From an uncultured Lentisphaeria bacterium (GTDB lineage Bacteria; Verrucomicrobiota; Lentisphaeria; Victivallales; UBA1829): a stretch of DNA of 64,000 nucleotides. The notes below the pieces were generated by a model. The model saw nothing but the letters and a program-made list of their open reading frames with translations. It was not told the origin of the DNA and did not search any database. The stretch is from positions 62,001 to 126,000 of the forward strand of contig CAJKAR010000001.1 of the NCBI GenBank assembly GCA_905197955.1, in the 5' to 3' direction. The position numbers were made by a program, and so were the translations under genes. This document shows positions 52,712 through 61,310 of the stretch, piece after piece (position 1 is the stretch's first letter; the number at the start of each line of letters is the position of its first letter).

Positions 52712-52743
52712 ACATCCATAATCTCAGTCATAAAAGAAAAATT

Positions 52744-53817
52744 ATGAGAAAAGAGAAATTCAAAGATATATTCGAGGATCTGTACCGGAAAATTACAAAT
52801 GGAGAGCTTGTCGCCGGGACACAGCTGCCGTCGCTGCCGGCCCTGTCGGAACAATACGCAACCAGCCGTCCCACGATCCGAAAAGCACTGCAGCTTCTGG
52901 AAAAGCAGGGACTCGTCTCCTGCCGGAATGGAATCGGAGTAATGGTTTCCGATCCATCGAACCGGACAATGACTTCCAGAAAAAAACGTATTGAAATTGC
53001 CGCGGATCTGTTCCCTGGAGAAAACAATTATTTCAATTATATGACGCCTATTCTGAACGGACTTTCCAAGGCCAGTGAAAAACTCGGCTTTCATCTGAGT
53101 TTGCTCCAGAGATCGGAAATCGAGCACTGGAAAGAGGCGGAGGAACTGCCGGACGGACTCATTTTTCATGCACTTCCGGAACAGAAGTTGTCGCGGCATC
53201 TCATAGAAACCATTACGGGAAAAAATGTCCCGCTGATTCTGCTTAACCGGACAATCGAACATCCGGGAGTCGGCACGCTGTCTGTCGATTACCGCCAGGA
53301 AACCCGCCGTGCAGTATCCTGCATGATCCGGAACGGAGCAAAGCGCATCGTTCTCTACAAGAATCCCGGCAGTTTGGAAAACGCTCTTCACCTCCGGGTT
53401 CTCGGCTGGCGTGATGCCTATCAGGAAAATGCTCTCCCCGTTCCGGAGGAACTCTGTATCACGGCGTCCTGCTACGAAGACGCCAACCATCAGCTCTCCA
53501 CCATTCTGAAACGGGAACGCCCGGACATGATCTTCATTACAAACGGAACCTGTTTTTATCAGGTTTGCATCACCCTTGCCAGCCACAATTTTTCCGTTCC
53601 GGAAGATATCGCTCTGCTCTGTTTCGATGACATAGGAGCCCTTCAGGAAGAGTTCGGCATTCCGGCAAGCTACATCCGCATGCCGCTGGAACGCATGGGC
53701 ATTGAAGCGGCAGAAAGTATCATAGCAATGAAAAACAATCCCTCTGCAACACTTCCGAGAAAGATTTTCAACGCGGAACTGATCGTCAAGGGATGCCGGT
53801 ATTTATTACAGAACTGA
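52744..53817 (+). CDS. AraR-like regulator (GntR plus LacI-type sensor), module E
   Basis: 357 aa. Winged helix (FKDIFEDLYRKITNGELVAGTQLPSLPALSEQYATSRPTIRKALQLLEKQGLV...GIGVMV), then sensor (YFNYMTPILNGLSKASEKLGFHLSLLQRSEIEHW; EDIALLCFDDIGALQEEFG; YIRMPLERMGIEAAESI). The pseudopilin gene starts 9 nt after its stop. The control target is presumably the heparinase-like gene two genes further on. Confidence 0.88.
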   Translation: MRKEKFKDIFEDLYRKITNGELVAGTQLPSLPALSEQYATSRPTIRKALQLLEKQGLVSCRNGIGVMVSDPSNRTMTSRKKRIEIAADLFPGENNYFNYMTPILNGLSKASEKLGFHLSLLQRSEIEHWKEAEELPDGLIFHALPEQKLSRHLIETITGKNVPLILLNRTIEHPGVGTLSVDYRQETRRAVSCMIRNGAKRIVLYKNPGSLENALHLRVLGWRDAYQENALPVPEELCITASCYEDANHQLSTILKRERPDMIFITNGTCFYQVCITLASHNFSVPEDIALLCFDDIGALQEEFGIPASYIRMPLERMGIEAAESIIAMKNNPSATLPRKIFNAELIVKGCRYLLQN

Positions 53818-53826
53818 GAGGGAATT

Positions 53827-54633
53827 ATGAGAAAGACTTTTTTTACACTGATAGAACTTCTTGTCGTTATTGCAATCATTGCAATTCTTACATCAATCCT
53901 GCTTCCTGGATTGCAGAAAGCAAGAAAATCGGCACAGGGTATTGCCTGTATGAACAATCTCAGCCAGATTGGAAAGGCCTCAGCCTCCTACAGTGGGGAT
54001 AACGATGACTGGATCGTCCCGGGAATCTCCGACTGGGGCAACAATTCCACAAAATACTGGTTTGCAAAACTCTCCGGCACAGGAAACATCACACCGGGAT
54101 ACGGAACTATTTATTCAACAAAAAAAACGGGAAGTTCGGAAACCCCAGTCCATAGTGGCACATTCATCTGCAATACCGACATCCGGAAGCTGACCGGCGA
54201 TAAAAACACCGGCTTTGCCTACTCCATGTTCGGCGGCAACTGGTGCCTGATGGGAGATTTCACCTCCACATCGAAATGGCGCGCATTCCTGCATAAAACC
54301 AGCACGATGCGCACCCCCTCCGCCGTCATTGTGGCAGGAGACAGCAATCAGGTTCAGAACGCTCTGCTGGATGGACCGACCGAATTCAGTTTCCGTCACG
54401 GAGGCATGGATATGCGTTCGACCGTGGAAACGCTGAATTCTCCGGTCCTTTCCAAGGGACGGGCTCAGATTATCTTTGGAGACGGTCATGCAGGAAGTCT
54501 TTCCTATGCTGCTTTTCTCATCCGCAGACTCGCGGAAAGCGATCGTTCCATCTATTTCCCCGGAGGAAATCCAGATTACGATCCGCTCATGTTCGGCTTC
54601 CGCTTCGACAACGGCGTCGCACCTGCGCTTTGA
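53827..54633 (+). CDS. Prepilin-like pseudopilin, module E
   Basis: 268 aa. Leader MRKTF, then FTLIELLVVIAIIAILTSILLPGLQKARKSAQGIACMNNLSQI, with Phe in place of the usual Gly before the cut site. The C-terminal signature is IIFGDGHAGSL, preceded by FRHGG. It is followed 16 nt later by the PHP phosphoesterase gene. Confidence 0.9.
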   Translation: MRKTFFTLIELLVVIAIIAILTSILLPGLQKARKSAQGIACMNNLSQIGKASASYSGDNDDWIVPGISDWGNNSTKYWFAKLSGTGNITPGYGTIYSTKKTGSSETPVHSGTFICNTDIRKLTGDKNTGFAYSMFGGNWCLMGDFTSTSKWRAFLHKTSTMRTPSAVIVAGDSNQVQNALLDGPTEFSFRHGGMDMRSTVETLNSPVLSKGRAQIIFGDGHAGSLSYAAFLIRRLAESDRSIYFPGGNPDYDPLMFGFRFDNGVAPAL

Positions 54634-54649
54634 GCAGAAGGAGGTCCGG

Positions 54650-55312
54650 ATGTTTCTGTATGATGTTCATGTTCATACGTCGGAAGCGAGCAAATGCTCC
54701 CCCCAGTCCGCTGCTGAAATGGTGGAGGAATACCATGCGAAAGGGTATAGGGGAATTATTGTCACCGATCATTTCCTGAACGGCAACACACGGGTTCCCG
54801 CCGATCTGCCCTGGAAGGAACGCATCCGTCTTTTCTGCCTCGGATACGAGCATGCGGCAGAACGGGGCAAACAGATCGGTCTGGATGTATTCTTCGGATG
54901 GGAAGCCAGTTTTCAAGGAAACGATTTTCTGACCTACGGACTGGATCGGCAATGGCTGGAGAATCATCCGGATCTGCTTTCGCTCTCTCTGACGGAGTAT
55001 CTGAAATTCATACGGGAAGAAGGCGGGACAGTCGTTCATGCGCATCCGTTCCGTCAGGCGGCATATATCCCGTTCATCCGTCTGAATCCGAATCTGGTGG
55101 ACGGAGTGGAAGTCCGCAATCACAACCGCCCCGATGCGGAAAACCATCGGAATTACTGGTATGCCGAAACATTTGATCTGCCTCAGACTGCGGGCTCGGA
55201 TGCCCATAAGTGTTCCCAGATACCGCCGCGGGTTCTCGGTTCGGAAACGCGATGGAAAAGCGTTGCGGATTATACAGAGGCCCTGCGCCGGCGCACGTTG
55301 AGTATTTTTTAA
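54650..55312 (+). CDS. PHP-domain phosphoesterase
   Basis: 220 aa from the ATG at 54650, with AGAAGGAGG just upstream; the frame is open further upstream only within the pseudopilin gene. Metal ligands of the PHP fold are visible: His7 and His9 (HVHTSE), Asp40-His41 (TDH), Glu85, His130 and His132 (HAH), Asp184 and His186 (SDAH). Such proteins hydrolyse phosphate esters of nucleotides or sugars in the cytoplasm. Its place inside a lyase module suggests a role in handling a phosphorylated sugar or signalling molecule; this is inference. Confidence 0.85.
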   Translation: MFLYDVHVHTSEASKCSPQSAAEMVEEYHAKGYRGIIVTDHFLNGNTRVPADLPWKERIRLFCLGYEHAAERGKQIGLDVFFGWEASFQGNDFLTYGLDRQWLENHPDLLSLSLTEYLKFIREEGGTVVHAHPFRQAAYIPFIRLNPNLVDGVEVRNHNRPDAENHRNYWYAETFDLPQTAGSDAHKCSQIPPRVLGSETRWKSVADYTEALRRRTLSIF

Positions 55313-55337
55313 CATCAAATGATAAGGAGATGGAGGA

Positions 55338-58300
55338 ATGAACCGATTTGCAAGTATTGTTTTACCGGGATTTCTGGCATTTGCCGTCATGGGGCAGAAT
55401 GCGGAACTGCCGGGAGAACGCATTCTCCGCATGAAACCGGAGGAACTGCGGAAACAGGCTTCGGATGAAGCCATGAAAAAATGGAAAAAACCGCTGACGG
55501 ACGCGGAATTTCAGAAGCTTGAGAATCAATCCGAACGGCGGTACGGAATTGAAACGGATGCGGAAATTGTTTCGAATGTTCCCGCATCAATTGCTCCGTA
55601 TGCGCGTCTTCGGGATACCCCCCGGCCGGAGATCCGTCCATGGGCGCACTGGATCGGACATTTCACACAGGATCAACTCGACAGTTACCATGCTCTGATC
55701 TCCTACTGTCCCTTCTGCGACTCGCGGGCGCTCACGATCCGCTTTGACCCGAAGAATCCCGAACACGCCCAGACCACCTGCTGCAAAAAAGATCTGTACC
55801 GGAAAAACGCTCCGGCCGGATACGATCTTGCCCCCGATTCATTCGCGGTCATCCGATATCTGGACGACTCGCTGCGGAAGATTCCCTGCAAGCTCTACAA
55901 GGATGCCAAAGGACGAGTCTGGCAGCTGTTTGTCGCAAATCTTTTCAACAAACGGGACTGGAGTGAATACATCCGCACGCTCGCCCGACTCTCCGTGCTC
56001 TACCTCCGCACGGGCAATCCGCTGTATCCTTACAAAGCGGCGGTGATCCTCGACCGGATGGCCGAATCCTACTACGCCCTCCCCCTTTCGCTGAACAATC
56101 TTGATCCGGCAGGCAAAGACGGACTCGGTCTTTCCCGATCGGAATGGGAAGCGCTCCCACGACCAAACATCTGGGCGAAAATGCCGGCTATCGGCTGGTG
56201 GAATCGGAATAATCCCACCTTTGCTCGTGGATGGATGGTTCTCGGACGCGAAGGTGCCGCGATCTATGAGTATGCGCTTCTCCACCATCATCCGGCATTT
56301 CGCTATTATTCAAAAAAGAAGTATGGAGATCCCGCAAAAATTGATGAACTTGTCCGGACAAAACTGGCGCGGGAGATCAATCTCGGCTACACCTCTGTCT
56401 GCATGAACGGACTCATTCAGAATTATCAGGCGGCGAATTCGGCACACATGCTTGCCAGCGCGATGATCGGCGGAGACAAAACGCTTCTGGATTTTGCCGC
56501 GGCAAATCACGACTGCATCGTTTACAATCATCATTATGCGGACGGCATCAACGGCGAGGGATCGGTCGGCTATCAGGGAATGCTCCGCCGTCAGTTCTAT
56601 CCGTACATGCTGGAAAAGACCGGCTGGCGGACCATTGATCCCGCGTTTCTTGCAAAGAATCCGTTTTTCAAGACGGCTGCGTGCGAATCCGGAAAGCAAA
56701 TCACGGCACGCGGACTTCTTTTTGAACACGGAGATCTTTATGAAATGATCCATGAAACGCCGAACAATCGGGTTCTCGGCAATCTGGATACGGCGGAAAA
56801 ACCGGAGAAATCGAATCTGCCCAGTCAGATCTGGCCCTCGTGGGGCGTTGGTGTAATCCGGGTGGGAGCCCCCGGGGAACGGCTCGAAACGATTCTGAAT
56901 TTTTCACGTCCGAGCGGGCACGGCGGACTCATGATGGGACTCGCAGGGTGGTTTGACGGGATCCCCGCTCTGCGGATGCACGGATATGCGCCGCCCTGGG
57001 GAAATACCTCTCTGAAAACAGTCAAAGACATCAACGACCTGAACTTCCCGCGCAAAGCCATTTACGTTCCCAAGGCAAAACCGAGTGTACATGAATCGTG
57101 GAACAGGCTGCTGGCGCAGTCGGCGATCGGCCAGAACACGGTGACGGTCGATGAAGTTGCCTCCGTCAAGCGCGGTCTGAGCGAACCGCTGTTCTTCAAA
57201 GGCGGAGAACCTGCGGACTCTCCCGCCTCCAAGTTCCAGATTCTGGAAGTGAACACGCTCGGAGAGTTCCGGAAGATGGGCGTGAACAGTGTTGAAAAAT
57301 ACCGCCGTGCTCTGATCGGTGTCGAAACGCCCTCCGGACGAGCCTATGCTCTTGACATCGTGCCTCTGAAAGGCGGAAAAACGCAGACGATCTGGTACTC
57401 TGTCTGGGGCGACCGCATCGGACAGAACGGTCTCGGAGAAGCCATCGGGAAAAATAATCTGACCAAAGCCATTTTCAGCGGGAAACCTCCGGTTCGCAAC
57501 CGCTTTTTCTCTCCTGCAATCCTCTACAAGTGGGTCTATGGGATCTACGACCATGTCACAGATGTGGAAACCCGTACGGAACAGAGCCTTCCGTGGGCGG
57601 TGGATTACAGAACCGATTATTATGCATACTTCCGAGACAAGAGCGGGCAAGAGTACGGCAGACCGCGTCCGGGATTCGGTATCGTGAATTTCCGGATCGC
57701 AAGTGCGCCGGTGGAACCGTATGCGGTCTGGCAGGCAAAAGCTCCGTGGTCGCCGCTCTCCGCGAATCTGCTGACCCGCTCCGGAGCGAAAATCGAAAAT
57801 CAGACCATCACATTCGATAAAGCATTTGATGTCCTCGCGCTCCGGAGAACGTCAAAAAACAACCAGATTCTCGACTCCTGTTTCGTGACACTTCTGGAAG
57901 GACGGCATCCCGGAAAAGCTCCGGTTGTCTCCTCCATGAAGACCCTGGCAGCAGGCAGTGCCCGTGCTGTGGAGCTCAAGCTCAGTGAAGGCGGAAAGGA
58001 TCTCGTTTTCTATCAGGAAACAAATGAGCTCCGGAAACTTGCCGGAATTGAAACGGATGCACGTTTTGCGCTTGTCCGGTTCAACAAGGCAGGTCGGGTA
58101 GTCCGCCTTGACATGGCTCAGGGGACTATTCTACGCGCTGGCGGAAAAGAACTGCGCTCTCCCGCCGCGGAAGATACAGGAACGATCATTGAAATCACAG
58201 GAGATCTTACAGGCAAACCGGAAAAATCGGAACTGCGGATCCGTCCGGATAAGCCCTGGAATCCGGCGGCGGCACCTGGTCGGATGTTGATACTCCATCA

Positions 58301-58688
58301 AACACGAAAGGGTAGTTTCGCAAACAGGGAAGGATATATTGTGCAGAATGCGGAACAAATGTCTGATGGGACTGTAAAAGTTTCGCTTCGCGGACCGGCT
58401 CCGTTTATTATCAGCTACCATCAGGCGTTTTTCGTAGATGGAAAACTCAAGGTGAACCGGCCAATCCAGAAGTTCGACGGATTGGACTACTACCCCGGAA
58501 TTCAGGTAACATTCCCACGCATCGGCAGGACTTTTACTGTCAGGAATGCCTCCATCGACTCCATGGAAACAGATACCGATCTGCAGAAAGCCGGAGTCCG
58601 GAACGGTGACTGGTTCTATTTCCATGCAATCACCCCCGGCCAGAAAGTTTCCATTCCGCGCTTTACCGCACAAATTTTTGAAGAATAA
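55338..58688 (+). CDS. Exported heparinase II/III-like polysaccharide lyase
   Basis: 1116 aa with an N-terminal signal-like segment (FASIVLPGFLAFAVMGQ). Residues 100-480 form an alpha-helical toroid with the lyase-like stretches WMVLGREGAAIYEYALLHHHP, GLIQNYQAANSAHM and HHYADGINGEGSVGYQGML. Residues 500-1000 are the antiparallel beta-sandwich (SGHGGLMMGLAGWFDGIPALRMHGYA). Cys124, Cys127, Cys148 and Cys149 (CPFC...TCC) may bind a metal. The His/Tyr-rich HHYADG region fits a Tyr/His catalytic mechanism. Uronic-acid glycans of heparin or alginate type are probable substrates, exact specificity unknown. Confidence 0.75.
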   Translation: MNRFASIVLPGFLAFAVMGQNAELPGERILRMKPEELRKQASDEAMKKWKKPLTDAEFQKLENQSERRYGIETDAEIVSNVPASIAPYARLRDTPRPEIRPWAHWIGHFTQDQLDSYHALISYCPFCDSRALTIRFDPKNPEHAQTTCCKKDLYRKNAPAGYDLAPDSFAVIRYLDDSLRKIPCKLYKDAKGRVWQLFVANLFNKRDWSEYIRTLARLSVLYLRTGNPLYPYKAAVILDRMAESYYALPLSLNNLDPAGKDGLGLSRSEWEALPRPNIWAKMPAIGWWNRNNPTFARGWMVLGREGAAIYEYALLHHHPAFRYYSKKKYGDPAKIDELVRTKLAREINLGYTSVCMNGLIQNYQAANSAHMLASAMIGGDKTLLDFAAANHDCIVYNHHYADGINGEGSVGYQGMLRRQFYPYMLEKTGWRTIDPAFLAKNPFFKTAACESGKQITARGLLFEHGDLYEMIHETPNNRVLGNLDTAEKPEKSNLPSQIWPSWGVGVIRVGAPGERLETILNFSRPSGHGGLMMGLAGWFDGIPALRMHGYAPPWGNTSLKTVKDINDLNFPRKAIYVPKAKPSVHESWNRLLAQSAIGQNTVTVDEVASVKRGLSEPLFFKGGEPADSPASKFQILEVNTLGEFRKMGVNSVEKYRRALIGVETPSGRAYALDIVPLKGGKTQTIWYSVWGDRIGQNGLGEAIGKNNLTKAIFSGKPPVRNRFFSPAILYKWVYGIYDHVTDVETRTEQSLPWAVDYRTDYYAYFRDKSGQEYGRPRPGFGIVNFRIASAPVEPYAVWQAKAPWSPLSANLLTRSGAKIENQTITFDKAFDVLALRRTSKNNQILDSCFVTLLEGRHPGKAPVVSSMKTLAAGSARAVELKLSEGGKDLVFYQETNELRKLAGIETDARFALVRFNKAGRVVRLDMAQGTILRAGGKELRSPAAEDTGTIIEITGDLTGKPEKSELRIRPDKPWNPAAAPGRMLILHQTRKGSFANREGYIVQNAEQMSDGTVKVSLRGPAPFIISYHQAFFVDGKLKVNRPIQKFDGLDYYPGIQVTFPRIGRTFTVRNASIDSMETDTDLQKAGVRNGDWFYFHAITPGQKVSIPRFTAQIFEE

Positions 58689-58692
58689 AACG

Positions 58693-58919
58693 GATTCCCG
58701 AATCCATTTCAAAATACGGAAAAATGCACAAGCATTTTTCTCGGGTCAAGGACTGTGTCCTTGTCGCGGTCCAGCGGCGAGACGCTGGTCGTGCATAGCA
58801 CGAAACGCTTTTTATAAAAAATGCGAGAGGAGCAAACCGCTTTGAAAAGCGGTTCTTCTCCCCTCGCGCTCCTCTCTTTCCCCAAACTTTCTCCACGCCT
58901 TTGCGCTTCCCGCAAAGGC
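58693..58919. repeat. Array of six perfect hairpins
   Basis: Six separate perfect stems lie in 227 bp: 58693-58706 (GGATTC/GAATCC), 58747-58763 (CAAGGAC/GTCCTTG), 58771-58788 (CCAGCG/CGCTGG), 58790-58802 (CGTGC/GCACG), 58835-58854 (AACCGCTTT/AAAGCGGTT) and 58897-58919 (GCCTTTGCG/CGCAAAGGC). No coding frame is supported in 58689-59106. It may be a structured RNA, a BIME-like element or a compound terminator. Only one copy was seen in this window. Confidence 0.6.
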
Positions 58920-59033
58920 TCACGGGAATCGGTCTCTTTTTTATTCAAGTGATATTCGTATGAATCAACTCTTTCTTCCGCAGCTGGCTACTCGGTATTT
59001 TCTCCTTTTTTACCAGAAAAATCATTTTGGGGA

Positions 59034-59097
59034 TTGACATTCTTTCTGTCTTATGTTATAATTAAGAAGAAAATAATATAACAAAATATATAACAAA
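59034..59097 (+). promoter_or_regulatory. Promoter and direct-repeat operator of the module F regulator
   Basis: TTGACA (59034-59039), 17-bp spacer, TATAAT (59057-59062). ATATAACAAA occurs twice (59076-59085 and 59088-59097), 12 bp apart, between the promoter and the start codon. Confidence 0.72.
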
Positions 59098-59106
59098 GAA
59101 AAAAGA

Positions 59107-60180
59107 ATGGAAACGAAACAGGATCGCGTAGTAGAAGAGCTGCTGGATGAGATTGCATCCGGACGTCACGGCTCGTTTGGAGAAGTCTTTATGACGACAC
59201 GGGATCTTGCTGCTTACAAGAATGTTTCGCTGAAAACGGCTTTTTCCATTCTGAACCGGCTCCGGGAGAGAGGAGTGCTGGAAAAATCCGGGAAACGATA
59301 TCTGATTCACAATGCGGTTCCCGTGCGTGCGGAGAGTTCCGGAAAACGTCTTCTGATCGGGCTGGTGGTCACATCGCTGGACAGTCCTTACTTTGCGCGT
59401 CTGGCACGGTATGCCGAAGAATTTGCCCATTCGATCGGTGCTGGTCTGCTGATTGCTTCCAGCAATTATGATTTTTCCATTGAACGGGAACGGCTTGAGA
59501 TGTTCTGTCAGCAGGGAGCCTCCGGACTGCTTATATGTCCGTGGGCAGACGGGGATGAGGAAAACTTCTATCCAACTCTTCCGATCCCGTATGTCATGAT
59601 CGGCCGCTGTCTGAAAACGCTGAAAGCGGATACGGTTCTGGTAAACAATCAGCTGGCGGCGCAGAAAGTGGCGGAACATCTGGCAAGCCAAGGATATCGC
59701 GAGTTTGCCTATATCGGGCAGTCGGGTACGCCGCAGGATCCCCGTCTTTCCGGCTTCCGGTTCGGATTGATGGAATGCGGATGTTCCCTGCCGGAAAAAA
59801 ATATCTTACGGATCAACTACGGCGACACAGAGGCGTTGAACAATGGAATCGAAACGCTACTGAAAAATCGAACCTCTCCGCTGGGATTATTCTGTTATCA
59901 CGATCTGTTTGCATCGGCGGCTGTCAGTGCGTGTCTCCGGCGCGGAGTGAAGATTCCGGAAGAGGTCGGGATCGCCGGATTCGACGATCTGCCAATCGCC
60001 GCGGAACTCTATCCGCCGCTGACCTCAGTCCGTTATCCGCTGAAGGATATGGCAAGACTTGCATGCGAGACGCTTTTTGCACGTATCAATCTCGGCTCGC
60101 GGAAAGAAGAGGGAATCAGACGCTATCTGGATTCCGAGCTGGTCATCCGGGAATCTACCGCTCGATCCGGGAAAAAATGA
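59107..60180 (+). CDS. AraR-like regulator (GntR plus LacI-type sensor), module F
   Basis: 357 aa. Winged helix (DRVVEELLDEIASGRHGSFGEVFMTTRDLAAYKNVSLKTAFSILNRLRERGVLEKSGK) and a well-preserved LacI-type sensor (LLIGLVVTSLDSPYFARLARYAEEFAHSIGAGLLIASSNYD; VGIAGFDDLPIAAELYPPLTSVRYPLKDMARLACETLFARI). The genes that follow are all cytoplasmic sugar-metabolism types, so this protein probably senses the imported sugar they consume. No pseudopilin follows, unlike the other modules. Confidence 0.9.
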   Translation: METKQDRVVEELLDEIASGRHGSFGEVFMTTRDLAAYKNVSLKTAFSILNRLRERGVLEKSGKRYLIHNAVPVRAESSGKRLLIGLVVTSLDSPYFARLARYAEEFAHSIGAGLLIASSNYDFSIERERLEMFCQQGASGLLICPWADGDEENFYPTLPIPYVMIGRCLKTLKADTVLVNNQLAAQKVAEHLASQGYREFAYIGQSGTPQDPRLSGFRFGLMECGCSLPEKNILRINYGDTEALNNGIETLLKNRTSPLGLFCYHDLFASAAVSACLRRGVKIPEEVGIAGFDDLPIAAELYPPLTSVRYPLKDMARLACETLFARINLGSRKEEGIRRYLDSELVIRESTARSGKK

Positions 60181-60221
60181 GGGGAATCCTTTTTATTTGA
60201 ATATATCGAATTTTTAGATAG

Positions 60222-60231
60222 TATTGCAATA
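60222..60231 (+). promoter_or_regulatory. Palindrome in the AT-rich gap before the TIM-barrel gene
   Basis: TATTGCAATA is a perfect 10-bp palindrome in the very AT-rich 73-nt gap 60181-60253. A -35-like TTGAAT lies upstream near 60197. It may be an operator for the preceding regulator; AGGAG precedes the next ATG. Confidence 0.35.
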
Positions 60232-60253
60232 ATTCTTAAAATAGGAGTTTTCA

Positions 60254-61297
60254 ATGGCGATCAAACAGACAGCGGTCAGTTATTACGGACTGAATTATGT
60301 CGAACATGCGGAACGGGATTTTCGTGAAATCCGGGATCACGGATGTACGACGGTGATTCTGGCTGTGACAGAATTCGATTTTGACTTCTGGCGTCCGAAT
60401 ATTCCGAAAATCGTTAACAAGGCGCATGAACTTGGTTTGCGCGTTGTGATTGATCCGTGGGGCAATGGAAAGTATTTCGGCGGAGAACAGGTCAGCAAGT
60501 TTTTGCAGGACAATATTGAAAACAGGCAGGTTTCCGCGCTCACGGGAGAAAAACTTCCATATGCCTGCTTCAACACGAACAGCTATCGCGACTATTTCCG
60601 TAATTTCTGCGTAACGCTGGCACGCGAGACCGATGCAGATGGTTTTTTCTGGGATGAACCGCATTATGCGTTTCCAAAGGGGATCGCCTCCATCACCGGC
60701 GGGGTCGCGGATGACTGGACCTGTTTCTGTCCGGTCTGCCGGAAACGATTTGCAGACTATTACGGCTATGAGATGCCGCGCTATATGACCAATGACGTCA
60801 AACAGTTCCGATGGCGTGAAGCGCTGGTCGTGCTTGCAGAGACATCAAAAGCGCTCAAGGAGATCAATCCGGAACTGGAAATCACATGCTGTGTCCATGC
60901 CACGCAGAACGGGTACTATGTTTCCGAATACCGGGGATATGACAACTGGGATATGGTGGCGGCGTGTCCGTATTTCGACGTATTTTCCACAACGATCGTC
61001 AACTGGGCACTTCCGGAGGAGTTTTATCGCGACATCACCGAACGAACCGTTGCAATCGCGAAAAAATACAACAAGAAATCCGAACGCTGGCTCATGGGGT
61101 ATTACCGGCAGCCGAAAGAGTGGAATCAGATCGACAGATGGGTGGATATTGCAGAGAAAACCGGAGTGGATCGTCTTGCAGCATGGACCTATCGAGGGGG
61201 ATATGGAACGGTTGTCGCCGCACCCGATGCGCTCAAACTCTGGGACACCATCGGAGAAAACTACAAACGCGTACTCGTTCGCGAAAACGGAAAATAA
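60254..61297 (+). CDS. TIM-barrel glycosidase-like protein, unknown family
   Basis: 347 aa, cytoplasmic. Barrel-like motifs include QTAVSYYGLNYVEHAERDF, GCTTVILAVTEFDFDFW, GLRVVIDPWGNGKYFGGE, DGFFWDEPHYAFPKG and LAAWTYRGGYG. The acidic DEPH motif and the CPVC pair (FCPVCRKRFADYYG) are notable. It resembles uncharacterised glycoside-hydrolase-like proteins of sugar clusters, but no catalytic assignment was possible. The SIS gene starts 13 nt after its stop. Confidence 0.7.
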   Translation: MAIKQTAVSYYGLNYVEHAERDFREIRDHGCTTVILAVTEFDFDFWRPNIPKIVNKAHELGLRVVIDPWGNGKYFGGEQVSKFLQDNIENRQVSALTGEKLPYACFNTNSYRDYFRNFCVTLARETDADGFFWDEPHYAFPKGIASITGGVADDWTCFCPVCRKRFADYYGYEMPRYMTNDVKQFRWREALVVLAETSKALKEINPELEITCCVHATQNGYYVSEYRGYDNWDMVAACPYFDVFSTTIVNWALPEEFYRDITERTVAIAKKYNKKSERWLMGYYRQPKEWNQIDRWVDIAEKTGVDRLAAWTYRGGYGTVVAAPDALKLWDTIGENYKRVLVRENGK

Positions 61298-61310
61298 AGG
61301 AGATTTCTAC

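Noticed and set aside
54476..54649. Upstream extension of the PHP protein
   Set aside because: It overlaps the pseudopilin gene in another frame; the ATG at 54650 has AGAAGGAGG directly before it.
58709..58948. Short open frames inside the hairpin array
   Set aside because: Their codons follow the stems, no ribosome site precedes them, and competing frames exist on both strands.
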